A DNA stretch of 64,000 nt from Clostridia bacterium. GTDB lineage: Bacteria > Bacillota > Clostridia > Christensenellales > Aristaeellaceae. Where the stretch lies: NCBI GenBank assembly GCA_017523615.1, contig JAFWWK010000239.1:1-64000 (forward strand), in the 5' to 3' direction. A program made the translations under genes and the position numbers. Under the pieces are notes generated by a model. The model saw only the letters and a list, made by a program, of their open reading frames with translations, was not told where the DNA came from and made no database searches. Of the stretch, positions 52,025 to 61,149 are shown one piece after another. Position 1 is the stretch's first letter. Each line of letters begins with the position of its first letter.

Positions 52025-52948
52025 TCAGCCCTCCTTCCGGATCCGCGGATCCAGCACACCGTAAAGGAGGTCCGCCGTCAGGTTGCCAAGGATCACCAAG
52101 GCAGTGGAGAAAAGCGCGGTCCCCTGCAAAAGAGGGATATCCCTGCCCTCGATGGCCTGGACAGCCAGCCGGCCGATACCGTTGATGGCAAAGATGCTTT
52201 CGGTGATGACCGCACCGGACAGAAGGCTGGACAGCTGCAGCGCCATCATCGTGACCACCGGAAGCATGGCGTCGCGCATCGCATGGAATATGAGGACGCC
52301 GGCTTGCCCGCGCCCCTTGGCGCGGGCAGTGTCGATATAATCCGCCTGCAGGATCTCAAGAAGGGTGGACCTGACCAGGCGGGATATGCTGCCGGCGCTG
52401 TTCCAGCCCAGGGCAACAGCGGGAAGGATGAAGCTTTTCCAGCTTTTCACCCCGGAGATATCCAGCCAGTGAAGATGATAGGCAAACACATATTGCAGTA
52501 TCATCGCGGCCATGAACACGGGCACCGAAACACCCAGCAGCGAAAAGCCCATAAACAGCCGGTCTAAAACACTGTTTTTACGCACGGCGGAAATCGTTCC
52601 GCATACGATGCCCAGGACCCAGGCAAACAGCGCGGCGCAGAGGGCCAGGATCAGCGTATTGGGGAAAGCCGTCCGGATCAACAGGTCCACCGGCTTCCCC
52701 ATGGAATAGCTCGTGCCGAAATCACCCCTCAGGGCGTCCAGGATATACCTGATAAACTGGACAGGGATCGGCTGGTCCAGCCCCAGTTCCGATGTCATGC
52801 GATCTATGGCGGCAGCGTCCACATGCTCGCCCATCATCGTAGCGATCGGGTTGCCGGGGACCACCCTGAGCATCAGGAATATCATAAGCGCCACCAGGAC
52901 CAGGACCAGAAAGGCCTGAAGGAAGCGGCGCAGGACATGATTCAGCAT
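52025..52948 (-). CDS. peptide/nickel-type ABC permease (OppB/DppB)
   Basis: Membrane subunit, 307 residues with six TM helices. Hallmarks are the N-terminal RRFLQAFLVLVLVALMIFLMLRVVPG, LGLDQPIPVQFIRYI, DFGTSYSMGKPV, and the EAA loop YIDTARAKGRGQAGVLIFHAMR. It follows the binding-protein gene across a strong hairpin. Confidence 0.94.
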   Translation of the reverse strand: MLNHVLRRFLQAFLVLVLVALMIFLMLRVVPGNPIATMMGEHVDAAAIDRMTSELGLDQPIPVQFIRYILDALRGDFGTSYSMGKPVDLLIRTAFPNTLILALCAALFAWVLGIVCGTISAVRKNSVLDRLFMGFSLLGVSVPVFMAAMILQYVFAYHLHWLDISGVKSWKSFILPAVALGWNSAGSISRLVRSTLLEILQADYIDTARAKGRGQAGVLIFHAMRDAMLPVVTMMALQLSSLLSGAVITESIFAINGIGRLAVQAIEGRDIPLLQGTALFSTALVILGNLTADLLYGVLDPRIRKEG

Positions 52949-52981
52949 TCGGCCTCCTTTGGGATATAGGGCTGCGCTGCA

Positions 52982-53009
52982 GGGGACGGGACTTTATTTT
53001 CCCGTCCCC
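52982..53009 (-). terminator. hairpin after the peptide-type binding protein gene
   Basis: Perfect 10-bp arms GGGGACGGGA and TCCCGTCCCC (52982-52991 and 53000-53009) lie between the receptor and OppB-like genes. There is no clear U-tract, so partial termination or mRNA protection is more likely than a full stop. Confidence 0.55.
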
Positions 53010-53038
53010 CGTATGGGGCGCTCCGGGATCCGGGAGGG

Positions 53039-54634
53039 TCATTTCAGGATCACGTCGATGATATAGAAATCGGAAAACCCGGCCCAGTGAGGCGTGAAGG
53101 AAGCCACCCGGTCCCCCAGGCAGTACAGATGAAGCTCTTCGAACATCGGGATCCACGCAGCGTCTTCGCCGATGATCTTCTGTTCCAGAGCCCGGTATTC
53201 CGCCTCACGCTCCCCGTCGTCAACAATGGCCCGCGCGGCGGAGACCCTCTCCATGATCCCGGTATCCGCATAGTTCAGGCTGCGGACGGCGGTGTTGGCG
53301 GGGCTGCCGAAGAAGGTATACATGATGTTTGCAGGATCGTTGTAATCCATACCCCAGCGGGCCACAAAAGCATCCATGGTGCCGGAATTGCGCAGGTCCA
53401 GCCAGGAGGAATGGTCGTAGCTCCTTACCTCCGCCTTGATCCCGACCGCTGCCAGATACTCGCTGACCGCTTCGTAGACCAGGCGCACATTGCTGCCGGC
53501 GGTGTTGTCCAAAGCCAGGACGAAGTGCACGTCGCCATCCCTGTAACCCGCCTCGGAAAGGAGGGCACGGGCTCCGTCAGGATCGTATGCAAAGCCGGAA
53601 AGGGCGTCGTTGTGGCCCCAGATACCCGTGGGAATGATCCCGTTTTCCCGCACCGCGTTGTCAAAATAAATACCTGTGATGATGCTTTCCACATCCAAAG
53701 CCATCCCGATGGCTTTCCGTACCCGGACGTCGCTCATATATTCGTTGCCGGAGTTGATTGCAAGATACGTAAGTCCTACCTTAGGAGTGGAAACGATCCT
53801 CTCCGGCCAGGCAAGCTTGTAGCTGGTTTCCACAATGGCGCTGTCCAGACCCTGGAGGTCGATGATGTCCAGTTCGCCGTTGCGGAACATCAAGTCCTGG
53901 GTCCCGGCGTCCGGGATCACGCTGACGATCAGTTTCTTGACGCTGGGTTCTTCTCCCCAGTAGAGAGGATTGTACACTAGGGTGTAGTGATCGTTGGAGA
54001 CCCATTCGGTAATGATGTATGGGCCGCTGCCGATAGTGTCGGCCGGGTCGGTGCCGAACTGTTTCGCCTCCGCCATCGTCTCAGCGTCCACCACAGACAT
54101 GAATGGCGCGGAAAGCTCGGCGATGAAGCCCGCGTTGGGGGCGCTCAGGGTGATGGAAAAATGGGTGTCGTCCGCGATCTTAAAGCCCGAAAGCGTGTTG
54201 CTTTCACCATTCACCAGGGCTTCGGCCCCGGCGACCTCCAGCGCCACATCCGTATTGCTCCGGTTCTCCTTAAGAAGCCGTTCAAAGCTGTATTGAACGT
54301 CGGAAGCCGTCAGCGGACTGCCGTTGGAAAAGACGACTCCCTCCCGGAGGACGAAATCGTACGTCAGGCCGTCCTCGCTTACGCTATAGTCCACGCAAAG
54401 GCTCTTCACCGCCTGGGAGGTCCCGTCGATCATGCGGGTCTCAAACAGCCGGTCGAACACGTTCATCGGGATCATATAATCGTCGGTCGTCTTCGTTACG
54501 TCCATTGTGGAAATGTCATACAATACCGCCGTGCGAAGAACGCCCTCCCCCGGTTCGTCGGCCAAGGCGTGGACCACGGCCAGAGCAAGGATCACGGAAA
54601 GCAGCAACGCAAATGTCTTCTTCATCTGTTTCAT
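53039..54634 (-). CDS. peptide/nickel-type substrate-binding protein (OppA/DppA class)
   Basis: Secreted family-5 receptor of 531 residues. The signal peptide (MKQMKKTFALLLSVILALAV, cleavage near HALA) has no lipobox. Mature hallmarks: TAVLYDISTMDVTKTTDDYM near the start, LTYDFVLREGVVFSNGSPLTASDVQYSFERLL, GSGPYIITEWVSNDHYTLVYNPLYWGEEP, and RVRKAIGMALDVESII. These match extracellular solute-binding proteins that take peptides, nickel or other ligands; the ligand is not defined. Co-occurrence with a PreA-like reductase raises pyrimidine-type compounds as an alternative. It is the first gene of the importer unit. Confidence 0.9.
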   Translation of the reverse strand: MKQMKKTFALLLSVILALAVVHALADEPGEGVLRTAVLYDISTMDVTKTTDDYMIPMNVFDRLFETRMIDGTSQAVKSLCVDYSVSEDGLTYDFVLREGVVFSNGSPLTASDVQYSFERLLKENRSNTDVALEVAGAEALVNGESNTLSGFKIADDTHFSITLSAPNAGFIAELSAPFMSVVDAETMAEAKQFGTDPADTIGSGPYIITEWVSNDHYTLVYNPLYWGEEPSVKKLIVSVIPDAGTQDLMFRNGELDIIDLQGLDSAIVETSYKLAWPERIVSTPKVGLTYLAINSGNEYMSDVRVRKAIGMALDVESIITGIYFDNAVRENGIIPTGIWGHNDALSGFAYDPDGARALLSEAGYRDGDVHFVLALDNTAGSNVRLVYEAVSEYLAAVGIKAEVRSYDHSSWLDLRNSGTMDAFVARWGMDYNDPANIMYTFFGSPANTAVRSLNYADTGIMERVSAARAIVDDGEREAEYRALEQKIIGEDAAWIPMFEELHLYCLGDRVASFTPHWAGFSDFYIIDVILK

Positions 54635-54701
54635 CCCTTTCTCCGTTTGTTTCTATAGAGACCCCATCGGGGCACACCGCTTTTGTTTCACAGATTCCGC
54701 C

Positions 54702-55787
54702 TTACTTTTCAATAATGGTAATGCGGACCCGGTCAGGCCCGTCAAAGCTTACGCACCTCAGACCGGTATATGGGTCCAGAGATATCTTTTCAGTTCTGAT
54801 CCCATTCCGGTTCAGGCGCCTGATGACAGGCCCGAGATTTCGGCAGGACAAGGTCAGCTCCTGCTCCCTGTCGGCGAACTCCGAATTCAGGCAGTGGACC
54901 ACCACCTGGGTGCCGCCCATTTCCAGCAGCATGTCCGTGCCCGAGGAATCCAGGGGGACCAGCTGTTTTTTCAGCCGGAATCCCAGCTTCATCACATAAT
55001 AATCCCAGATATCCTCTTCCCTGGACGCCATAAGCACCGTCCGTGACAGGTCCATACGGCGGGCAAACGGGTAAAGCGTCCTGCTCCTGGCGTTCTTTTT
55101 CCAGCGCCGATACGCTTTCAGTTCCCTGCGCCAATCAGGATGGGTCACAACATATGCCACGGAAATGAAAAGGACCTGGCCCAGGAACCCGCCCGCAGTA
55201 TTCGCCGCCAGGTCGTCCAGGTCATACAATCCCCTGCGGGTAACCAGCTGCAGGTTTTCGATAAACAGTGAAGTCAGGAAACAGGCCGCGACCGGGCGGT
55301 AACGGACTTTGGCGCGGAACCATGGAAAGATATACGGCAAAAGGTATCCCATCGGTACAAAAAGAAGAACATTCATGTATACCTGGATGACATCCTCCGG
55401 TTTGAATATCCGTACATGGGAGAACGCCTCCGCCGGGCCTTCGGCAAAAAACGCTTTGACGAAATTCCAAAGGCCGAAATCGATGCTGACAGCCTTTTTC
55501 AGGTCTTCGAAAATGGCGGCATGGACCTGATAATTCGTTGATGCCGTCCGAGAAAAAAAGACAAGGTATGCCGCAACCAGAAGATATACGCCGAACAATG
55601 AGTAAAGCAGCGTCTGGCGCAGGCTCTTCAGTTTTTCCGCTTCAGGATTGGCGCTGATCCCGCCTTCCAGGTTCAGTCCAAGGCGCTTGCAGATCCTCCG
55701 GTCGAGAAGGGGAAGCAGAAAGACCAGGATCAAAACAAAAGCAGTGACGAAAGCACCGGTGTAAACGCTGTTAGCGTCCGGGATCAT
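54702..55787 (-). CDS. VanZ-like membrane protein fused to a VOC (glyoxalase-like) domain
   Basis: The 361-residue protein has an N-terminal membrane part (about 1-225) with the VanZ-like pattern YMNVLLFVPMGYLLPYIFPW, LTSLFIENLQLVTRRGLYDLDDLAANTAGGFLG. A C-terminal soluble part (about 255-361) reads like a VOC fold: DLSRTVLMASREEDIWDYYVMKLGFRLKK, VVHCLNSEF, NLGPVIRRLNRNGI, and DGPDRVRITIIEK. VanZ proteins are linked to resistance to lipoglycopeptides. VOC domains include bleomycin and fosfomycin resistance proteins, but the function of this fusion is unknown. The C-terminal assignment rests on pattern only. It lies between the sigma factor and the peptide importer. Confidence 0.75.
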   Translation of the reverse strand: MIPDANSVYTGAFVTAFVLILVFLLPLLDRRICKRLGLNLEGGISANPEAEKLKSLRQTLLYSLFGVYLLVAAYLVFFSRTASTNYQVHAAIFEDLKKAVSIDFGLWNFVKAFFAEGPAEAFSHVRIFKPEDVIQVYMNVLLFVPMGYLLPYIFPWFRAKVRYRPVAACFLTSLFIENLQLVTRRGLYDLDDLAANTAGGFLGQVLFISVAYVVTHPDWRRELKAYRRWKKNARSRTLYPFARRMDLSRTVLMASREEDIWDYYVMKLGFRLKKQLVPLDSSGTDMLLEMGGTQVVVHCLNSEFADREQELTLSCRNLGPVIRRLNRNGIRTEKISLDPYTGLRCVSFDGPDRVRITIIEK

Positions 55788-55898
55788 GTTTTTCCTCCGC
55801 AGCCAGATTGTTTTATTGCCCTGAAGCCCGTGTCCGGCGCGGACAAAACGCCGGAATACCGCGGTCCATGGCAGGCCCCGGCAGTCCCGAAGGCTGCT

Positions 55899-56381
55899 TT
55901 ATTCCTCCATCAGGCGCTTCAGTTTGACCAAAGCGCTCTGGTGGCGCAGCTTTACCGCCCCATAGCTCAGGTGCATCATCTCTGCGATCTCCGTCAGCGG
56001 TTTTCCGTCGTAATAGCGCAGGACGATAATGTCCCTCATTTCCGTGGGCAGCTGTTTCAGCGCCGACGCAAGGGAACTCAGGGATTCCGTATGCAGGATG
56101 CTTGCGTCCACCTCAAAATCACCGGCCAGGTTCTCATCCAGTTCCCCGGAAGGCCGGGTCCGGCGGAAATGATCGATCACCGTGTTCCGGGTGATCGTAA
56201 AGATCCAGGTGCTGACCGAAGCCTTGGATGAGTCAAAATCGTCCAGCTTCCTCTGCACCTTCTCAAAAACCTCGGAGCACAGGTCCTCGGCGTCAGCCCT
56301 TGAGCGGATCCTCGCCGAAATATAGCCCATCACTTTTTTATAATAATCGGTGTAAATCTGTTCCAGATCGCAGGCCGTCAT
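55899..56381 (-). CDS. ECF-type RNA polymerase sigma factor
   Basis: The 160-residue sigma-70-family protein has region 2 (IYTDYYKKVMGYISARIRSRADAEDLCSEVFEKV, STWIFTITRNTVIDHFRR) and region 4 (LPTEMRDIIVLRYYDGKPLTEIAEMMHLSYGAVKLRHQSALVKLKRLMEE) with no region 3, the ECF layout. It overlaps by 4 nt the small protein before it. There is no anti-sigma with TM helices next to it, so its control is not visible. Regulon and signal are unknown. Confidence 0.93.
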   Translation of the reverse strand: MTACDLEQIYTDYYKKVMGYISARIRSRADAEDLCSEVFEKVQRKLDDFDSSKASVSTWIFTITRNTVIDHFRRTRPSGELDENLAGDFEVDASILHTESLSSLASALKQLPTEMRDIIVLRYYDGKPLTEIAEMMHLSYGAVKLRHQSALVKLKRLMEE

Positions 56382-56641
56382 ATGTTTTCCTCTCCATTTT
56401 CCTTCTTTTTCTGAAAAATGTGGGGGTCTCCCGCGGCATTGACCATATCTGCTTCGTCCATGTCAAGCTCCCGCCTGACAGCGTACCGCGCATGGACCGA
56501 ATCGATCACATCCTGCAGGTCTCTGTTCTGCTCAAAAGCCTGGAAATCAAAAAGGGCTTTCAATCTTCTTTCCAAAGTATAACCTCCCCGGAACAGCCGC
56601 GGATCCGGCGTTTTCCACCATGGATAACGGCTGTTTTGCAT
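56378..56641 (-). CDS. small protein upstream of the sigma factor
   Basis: An 87-residue soluble protein starting MQNSRYPWWKTPDPRLFRGG, with YTLERRLKALFDFQAF and a Glu/Asp-rich helix before KKKENGEEN. There are no TM helices and no known family is recognised. Its stop overlaps the sigma-factor start (ATGA), so it is translationally coupled and may regulate the sigma factor, which is inference. I chose ATG 56641 as the start; the longer frame to 56689 adds a basic N-terminus without a ribosome site. Confidence 0.6.
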   Translation of the reverse strand: MQNSRYPWWKTPDPRLFRGGYTLERRLKALFDFQAFEQNRDLQDVIDSVHARYAVRRELDMDEADMVNAAGDPHIFQKKKENGEENI

Positions 56642-56735
56642 TATAAGGCGTCGGATGCCGCGTCGGTGATTTGCAAGATCACTCTGCACTTTTCTTTTCC
56701 GATACCGCGGTGAAGATACGCGCCGTTATAGTTCC

Positions 56736-56741
56736 ATTATA
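56736..56741 (-). promoter_or_regulatory. -10 box of the sigma-factor unit
   Basis: Minus-strand TATAAT at 56736-56741, about 95 nt before the small protein gene. No good -35 lies at 16-18 bp, so it may need an activator or use the sigma factor itself. Confidence 0.45.
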
Positions 56742-56903
56742 CACACATCCGGATGAAAATGCACGCACAAAACAATGTTTTTTCGTGATTGTCCGATATT
56801 CGGTCATGTTTTTCGGTTTTTGTTCCCGTTCCCCCGATCCCGGAGTCTGAATACAGCGTCAGGGCGGAACAGATCCTGTTCCGCCCTGTCCGGAGACACT
56901 TTA

Positions 56904-58907
56904 TCATTCCAGTTCGAAAGCGCCGGTATAAAGCTGATAATACTTGCCTTTCTTTTCGATCAGCTGGTCGTGGGTACCGCGCTCGATGATACGGCCTTGC
57001 TCCAAAACCATGATCACGTCGGAATTCTGCACGGTAGACAGCCGGTGAGCGATCACAAACACCGTACGCCCCTGCATCAGCGCGTCCATGCCCTTTTGAA
57101 CGATGGCTTCGGTGCGGGTATCAATGGAGGATGTGGCCTCGTCGAGGATCATGACCGGCGGATCCGCCACCGCGGCCCTGGCGATGGACAGAAGCTGCCT
57201 CTGGCCCTGGCTCAGGTTGGCGCCGTCGCTCTCCAGCATGGTCTGGTAACCCTGGGGCAGCATGTTGATGAAGGAATCGGCATTGACCAGCTTGGCCGCA
57301 GCGATGCACTCCTCGTCGGTGGCGTCCAGTTTGCCGTAACGGATGTTGTCCATCACTGTCCCGGTAAACAGGTTTACTTCCTGCAGTACCACGCCCAGGG
57401 AGTGACGCAGGTCCGGTTTGCAGATCTTGTTGATGTTGATCTCGTCATACCGCACCTTGCCGTCGGCAATGTCATAGAACCGGTTGATCAGGTTGGTGAT
57501 GGTGGTCTTTCCCGCGCCGGTGGCGCCGACCAGGGCCACCTTCTGCCCGGGCTTTGCATACAGCGTGATATCGTGCAGCACCAGCCGGTCCTCTTCATAG
57601 CCGAAGTCCACGTGGTCGAAGGTGACCTGGCCCATCAGCTCGCGGTAATCCACCGTCCCGTTGCCGTGGCGGTGCTTCCACGCCCACAGCCCCGTACGCT
57701 CGGCGCTTTCGGTCAGGTTGCCGTTTTCATCCCGTACGGCGTTGACCAGCATGACATATCCGTTGTCTTTTTCGCTTTCCTCATCCAGCAGCTGGAATAT
57801 ACGCCCGGCGCCGGCCATGGCCATCACGATGACGTTGAGCTGCTGGGAAAGCTGGGATACCGGATTGATGAAATTGCGGCTGAGCTGAAGAAAGGTAACG
57901 ATGTTGCCCAGGGACAGGACACCGATGCCGGTCAGGGCAAGGTTCGTGACCCCGCCAACCGCCATCAGGCCGCCTCCGATGGCGATAACGGCATAAAGGA
58001 GATAACCCAGGTTGTTGTTGATGGGGCCGAGGATACTGGAATAGATGTTGGCTTTGCTGGACACGTTGAACAATTCGCCGTTCAGTTCGTCAAATTCCTT
58101 TTTGCTCTTCTCCTCGTGGCAAAAGACCTTGACCACCTTCTGGCCGTTCATCATTTCTTCGATGTAAGCGTTCACATCGCCCAGGGCCTGCTGCTGCTTC
58201 ATGAAGAACGTCCCGCTGTGGCCCGCCACCTTGACCGTCACCTTCATGATCAGAACCATGCTCAGGATGACTACGAGTGTCAGCCACACGCTGGTGAGCA
58301 GCATGGATACAAAAACCGATATGATGGTCATCCCGGAGGAGATCAGCTGGGGAATGGACTGAGTGATCAGCTGACGCAGGGTGTCGGTATCGTTGGTATA
58401 CCGGCTCATGATGTCGCCGTAAGCGTTGGTATCAAAATACTTGATGGGCAGGGTCTGCATGTGCTCGAACATGCTGTCGCGGATGGTCTTGAGCACGCCT
58501 TGTCCCACCACAACCATGATCCTCTGGTAAATATAGGCGCAGGCGATGGAAAACAGGTAAAGGCAGCCCATGAATACCAGCAGACGGATAAGGCCCGTAT
58601 AGACCACTTCTTCGTTCCTCACAGCCGCCTCAGCCATGGGCTTGATGTGGTTGTCGATCAGCTTGCCGAGGAAGATGGAGGAACCGGCCCCGATGACGGC
58701 CGAGATGACGATGCAGAGGATCACGATGATAAAATGCACCTTATACGCCATGATATACTGCATCAGGCGTTTAAAGGTGTTTTTATCCATTTTTTTGACG
58801 GCCCCGATACCGGCCATGGCGCCGCCGCGTCCGCCCGGCCTTCCCTGGACCGGAGCGGCATGCCTGCGTCCGGAGGAGGACATGTTATTGTTCCTGTTTT
58901 CAGACAT
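56904..58907 (-). CDS. ABC exporter half, consensus ATP site
   Basis: The 667-residue half-transporter has an N-terminal Gly/Arg/Asn-rich tail, six TM helices (about 60-330) and an ATPase. Walker A is GATGAGKTTI, signature LSQGQRQLLSIARAA, Walker B VMILDEATSSID with the catalytic Glu kept, and the H-loop VIAHRLSTV. It overlaps the partner gene by 8 nt. The pair probably forms a heterodimeric exporter of drugs or lipids, as in known asymmetric bacterial exporters. Confidence 0.95.
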   Translation of the reverse strand: MSENRNNNMSSSGRRHAAPVQGRPGGRGGAMAGIGAVKKMDKNTFKRLMQYIMAYKVHFIIVILCIVISAVIGAGSSIFLGKLIDNHIKPMAEAAVRNEEVVYTGLIRLLVFMGCLYLFSIACAYIYQRIMVVVGQGVLKTIRDSMFEHMQTLPIKYFDTNAYGDIMSRYTNDTDTLRQLITQSIPQLISSGMTIISVFVSMLLTSVWLTLVVILSMVLIMKVTVKVAGHSGTFFMKQQQALGDVNAYIEEMMNGQKVVKVFCHEEKSKKEFDELNGELFNVSSKANIYSSILGPINNNLGYLLYAVIAIGGGLMAVGGVTNLALTGIGVLSLGNIVTFLQLSRNFINPVSQLSQQLNVIVMAMAGAGRIFQLLDEESEKDNGYVMLVNAVRDENGNLTESAERTGLWAWKHRHGNGTVDYRELMGQVTFDHVDFGYEEDRLVLHDITLYAKPGQKVALVGATGAGKTTITNLINRFYDIADGKVRYDEININKICKPDLRHSLGVVLQEVNLFTGTVMDNIRYGKLDATDEECIAAAKLVNADSFINMLPQGYQTMLESDGANLSQGQRQLLSIARAAVADPPVMILDEATSSIDTRTEAIVQKGMDALMQGRTVFVIAHRLSTVQNSDVIMVLEQGRIIERGTHDQLIEKKGKYYQLYTGAFELE

Positions 58908-60663
58908 TCTCTGTCGCCCCCTTCTTCTGAGACTCGGCGATCTCGCGGTAGATCGCGCTGTTCTTCATCAGGTTCGCGGGGGTGTCACAGGCGACGACCC
59001 TGCCCGCGTCCAGGAGCACCACCATATCGGCGTCCTCCACGGAAGCCACTCTCTGGGCGATGATCAGCTTGGTGGTGTCGGGGATCTCGGTGCGGAAAGC
59101 GGAACGGATCATCGCGTCCGTGCGGGTGTCCACCGCGCTGGTAGAATCGTCCAGGATCAGGATCTTCGGTTTTTTGAGCAGAGCGCGGGCGATGCACAGG
59201 CGCTGCTTCTGGCCGCCCGATACATTGGCCCCTCCATGCTCGATCCAGGTATCGTAGCCATCAGGCATTTTTCGGACAAATTCGTCGGCGCACGCCGCTT
59301 TCGCCGCGGCGACGATCTCCTCGTCGGTGGCGTTCTCGTTGCCCCAGCGCAAATTATCCTTGACTGTGCCGGCGAACAGCTCGTTTTTCTGCAGTACCAT
59401 GGACACCTGTTCCCTCAAAAATTCCATATCGTACTGCCTCACGTCCACGCCGCCCACCGTCAGCGTTCCGTCGGTGACGTCATAAAGACGCGGGATCAAC
59501 TGCACCAGCGTGGATTTACTGGAACCGGTGCCGCCCAGGATCCCCACAGTCGCACCGGAGGGGATATCCAGGCATATATCAGTCAGAGCCAGACGGTCTT
59601 TATTGCCGGAATAGCTGAAGGATACATGGTCAAAGCGGATGGATCCATCCTTCATTTGCGTCACCGGACTGTCCGGATTGGCCATGGTGGTCTCCTCGTT
59701 CAGCACCTCGCTGATGCGGTCGACGGAGGCCCGGGAGATCGTGAACATGATGATCATAAAGGAAAGCATCATCAGGGAGCCAAGGATCATGTTGACATAG
59801 GTGAACATGGAATTGAGCTGGCCCACGGTCATCCCGTCGGGATTCAGCGCCCCGTTTCCGCTCTGTACGATCAGCCGGGCGCCAAACCAGGATACCAGGA
59901 TCATGCAGCCGTACACACACAGGTTCATCAGCGGGCCGTTGAAGGCGACGATTTTTTCCGCTTTTGAGAAATCCCTGAAAATGTCCTCCGAAACGCTTTT
60001 GAACTTACGGTTTTCATAGTCCTCGCGCACATAGTTTTTGACCACACGGATCCCTCGCACGTTTTCACGCACCACTCCGTTCAGCCGGTCATAGGTCTTG
60101 AATACCCGGGTGAAAACGGGATGCGCGTGGGACATGATCAGGAATAGGCCCAAGCCCAGGATCGGCAGCGCGATCAGGAACACCATGCTCAGCCGGCTGT
60201 TGATCCTCACGGCCATGATCACCGCGAACACCAGCATGATCGGGGCACGGAAGGCCATGCGGATCAGCATCTGAAACGCGTTCTGCACGTTGGTCACGTC
60301 GGTGGTCAGCCTCGTTACCAGGGACGAAGTAGAAAAGCGGTCGATATTGGCAAAGGAAAAGTCCTGGATGCGGTAGAACAGGTCCTGCCGCAGGTTTTTT
60401 GCAAAGCCCGCGCCGGCAATGGAAGCGCTCCGGCCGGCCATCACACCGAAAAACAGGGATATAAAGGACGCCAGCACCAAAAGCGCACCCATCAGGGCTA
60501 CATGCTTCATATCGCCCATTTCTATGCCCCTGTCGATAATGGAAGCCGTGATCATCGGGATCAGAACTTCCATGACGACCTCGCCCATCATCAATATGGG
60601 CGACAGGAACGCGTATTTTTTATATTCCCGGACCGATCTTGCCAGTTTCCTCATCTTGTTCAT
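58900..60663 (-). CDS. ABC exporter half, degenerate ATP site
   Basis: The 587-residue half-transporter has six TM helices (about 15-310) and an ATPase whose Walker A reads GGTGSSKST (Ser replaces the last Gly) and whose Walker B is ILILDDSTSAVD, with Asp in place of the catalytic Glu; the switch His is Gln in IIAQRVASV. The signature VSGGQKQRL is kept. This is the expected degenerate partner of the gene after it. It overlaps the MarR gene by 4 nt, so all three are coupled. Confidence 0.95.
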   Translation of the reverse strand: MNKMRKLARSVREYKKYAFLSPILMMGEVVMEVLIPMITASIIDRGIEMGDMKHVALMGALLVLASFISLFFGVMAGRSASIAGAGFAKNLRQDLFYRIQDFSFANIDRFSTSSLVTRLTTDVTNVQNAFQMLIRMAFRAPIMLVFAVIMAVRINSRLSMVFLIALPILGLGLFLIMSHAHPVFTRVFKTYDRLNGVVRENVRGIRVVKNYVREDYENRKFKSVSEDIFRDFSKAEKIVAFNGPLMNLCVYGCMILVSWFGARLIVQSGNGALNPDGMTVGQLNSMFTYVNMILGSLMMLSFMIIMFTISRASVDRISEVLNEETTMANPDSPVTQMKDGSIRFDHVSFSYSGNKDRLALTDICLDIPSGATVGILGGTGSSKSTLVQLIPRLYDVTDGTLTVGGVDVRQYDMEFLREQVSMVLQKNELFAGTVKDNLRWGNENATDEEIVAAAKAACADEFVRKMPDGYDTWIEHGGANVSGGQKQRLCIARALLKKPKILILDDSTSAVDTRTDAMIRSAFRTEIPDTTKLIIAQRVASVEDADMVVLLDAGRVVACDTPANLMKNSAIYREIAESQKKGATENV

Positions 60664-61130
60664 GGCCGGTGATCCTCTTTTCCGGAGCCTGTCTGCTCCT
60701 CTTTTTCAAGGTTGCGGATCATAATGCCGCACAACCTTTCGAATTGTTCCTTTTCCTCCGGGGAAATCCCCTTCAGGGCAGCTTCGTCCACGCGACGGCA
60801 GTCCGCCTCAAATTCCCTGAAAAGCGAGACCGCTTTTTCCGAAAGTGCCAGTTTTTTGAGTCTCGCATCGCTGCGGACGGAATGCCGCGTCAAAAGGCCG
60901 TTTTCCTCCATCAAACTGAGAACGGTGCTCACGGTGGAACGGCTCATCCCCAGGTCGTTCTCAAGATTTTTCTGGAATATTTCCCTGTCCCTGTGATGAT
61001 AAAGGTAGCCGATGATCCAGCCATGGGTGCCGGTCAGGTGCTCCATGCAGGATCTCGCCTGTGATTGATCTATGGCTTTTTTCATCAGCCGGGCGAGGCA
61101 ATGGATCTGTCTCCCGAAATTTTGTTCCAC
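60660..61130 (-). CDS. MarR family transcriptional regulator
   Basis: The 156-residue protein has the MarR fold: helices before a winged helix around FQKNLENDLGMSRSTVSTVLSLMEENGLLTRHSVRSDARLKKLALSEKA, with the wing in RSDARLKK. It starts at GTG 61130 with GGAGGCAGAC upstream. It is first in the operon with both exporter halves. Two palindromic operators in its own promoter fit autorepression relieved by a ligand, typically a substrate of the pump (inference). Confidence 0.95.
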   Translation of the reverse strand: MEQNFGRQIHCLARLMKKAIDQSQARSCMEHLTGTHGWIIGYLYHHRDREIFQKNLENDLGMSRSTVSTVLSLMEENGLLTRHSVRSDARLKKLALSEKAVSLFREFEADCRRVDEAALKGISPEEKEQFERLCGIMIRNLEKEEQTGSGKEDHRP

Positions 61131-61149
61131 GTCTGCCTCCTTTCAAAAA

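Noticed and set aside
56775..59063. 762-codon plus-strand frame opposite the ABC exporter
   Set aside because: His/Asp/Gln-rich antisense translation with no domain; the exporter half is intact on the other strand.
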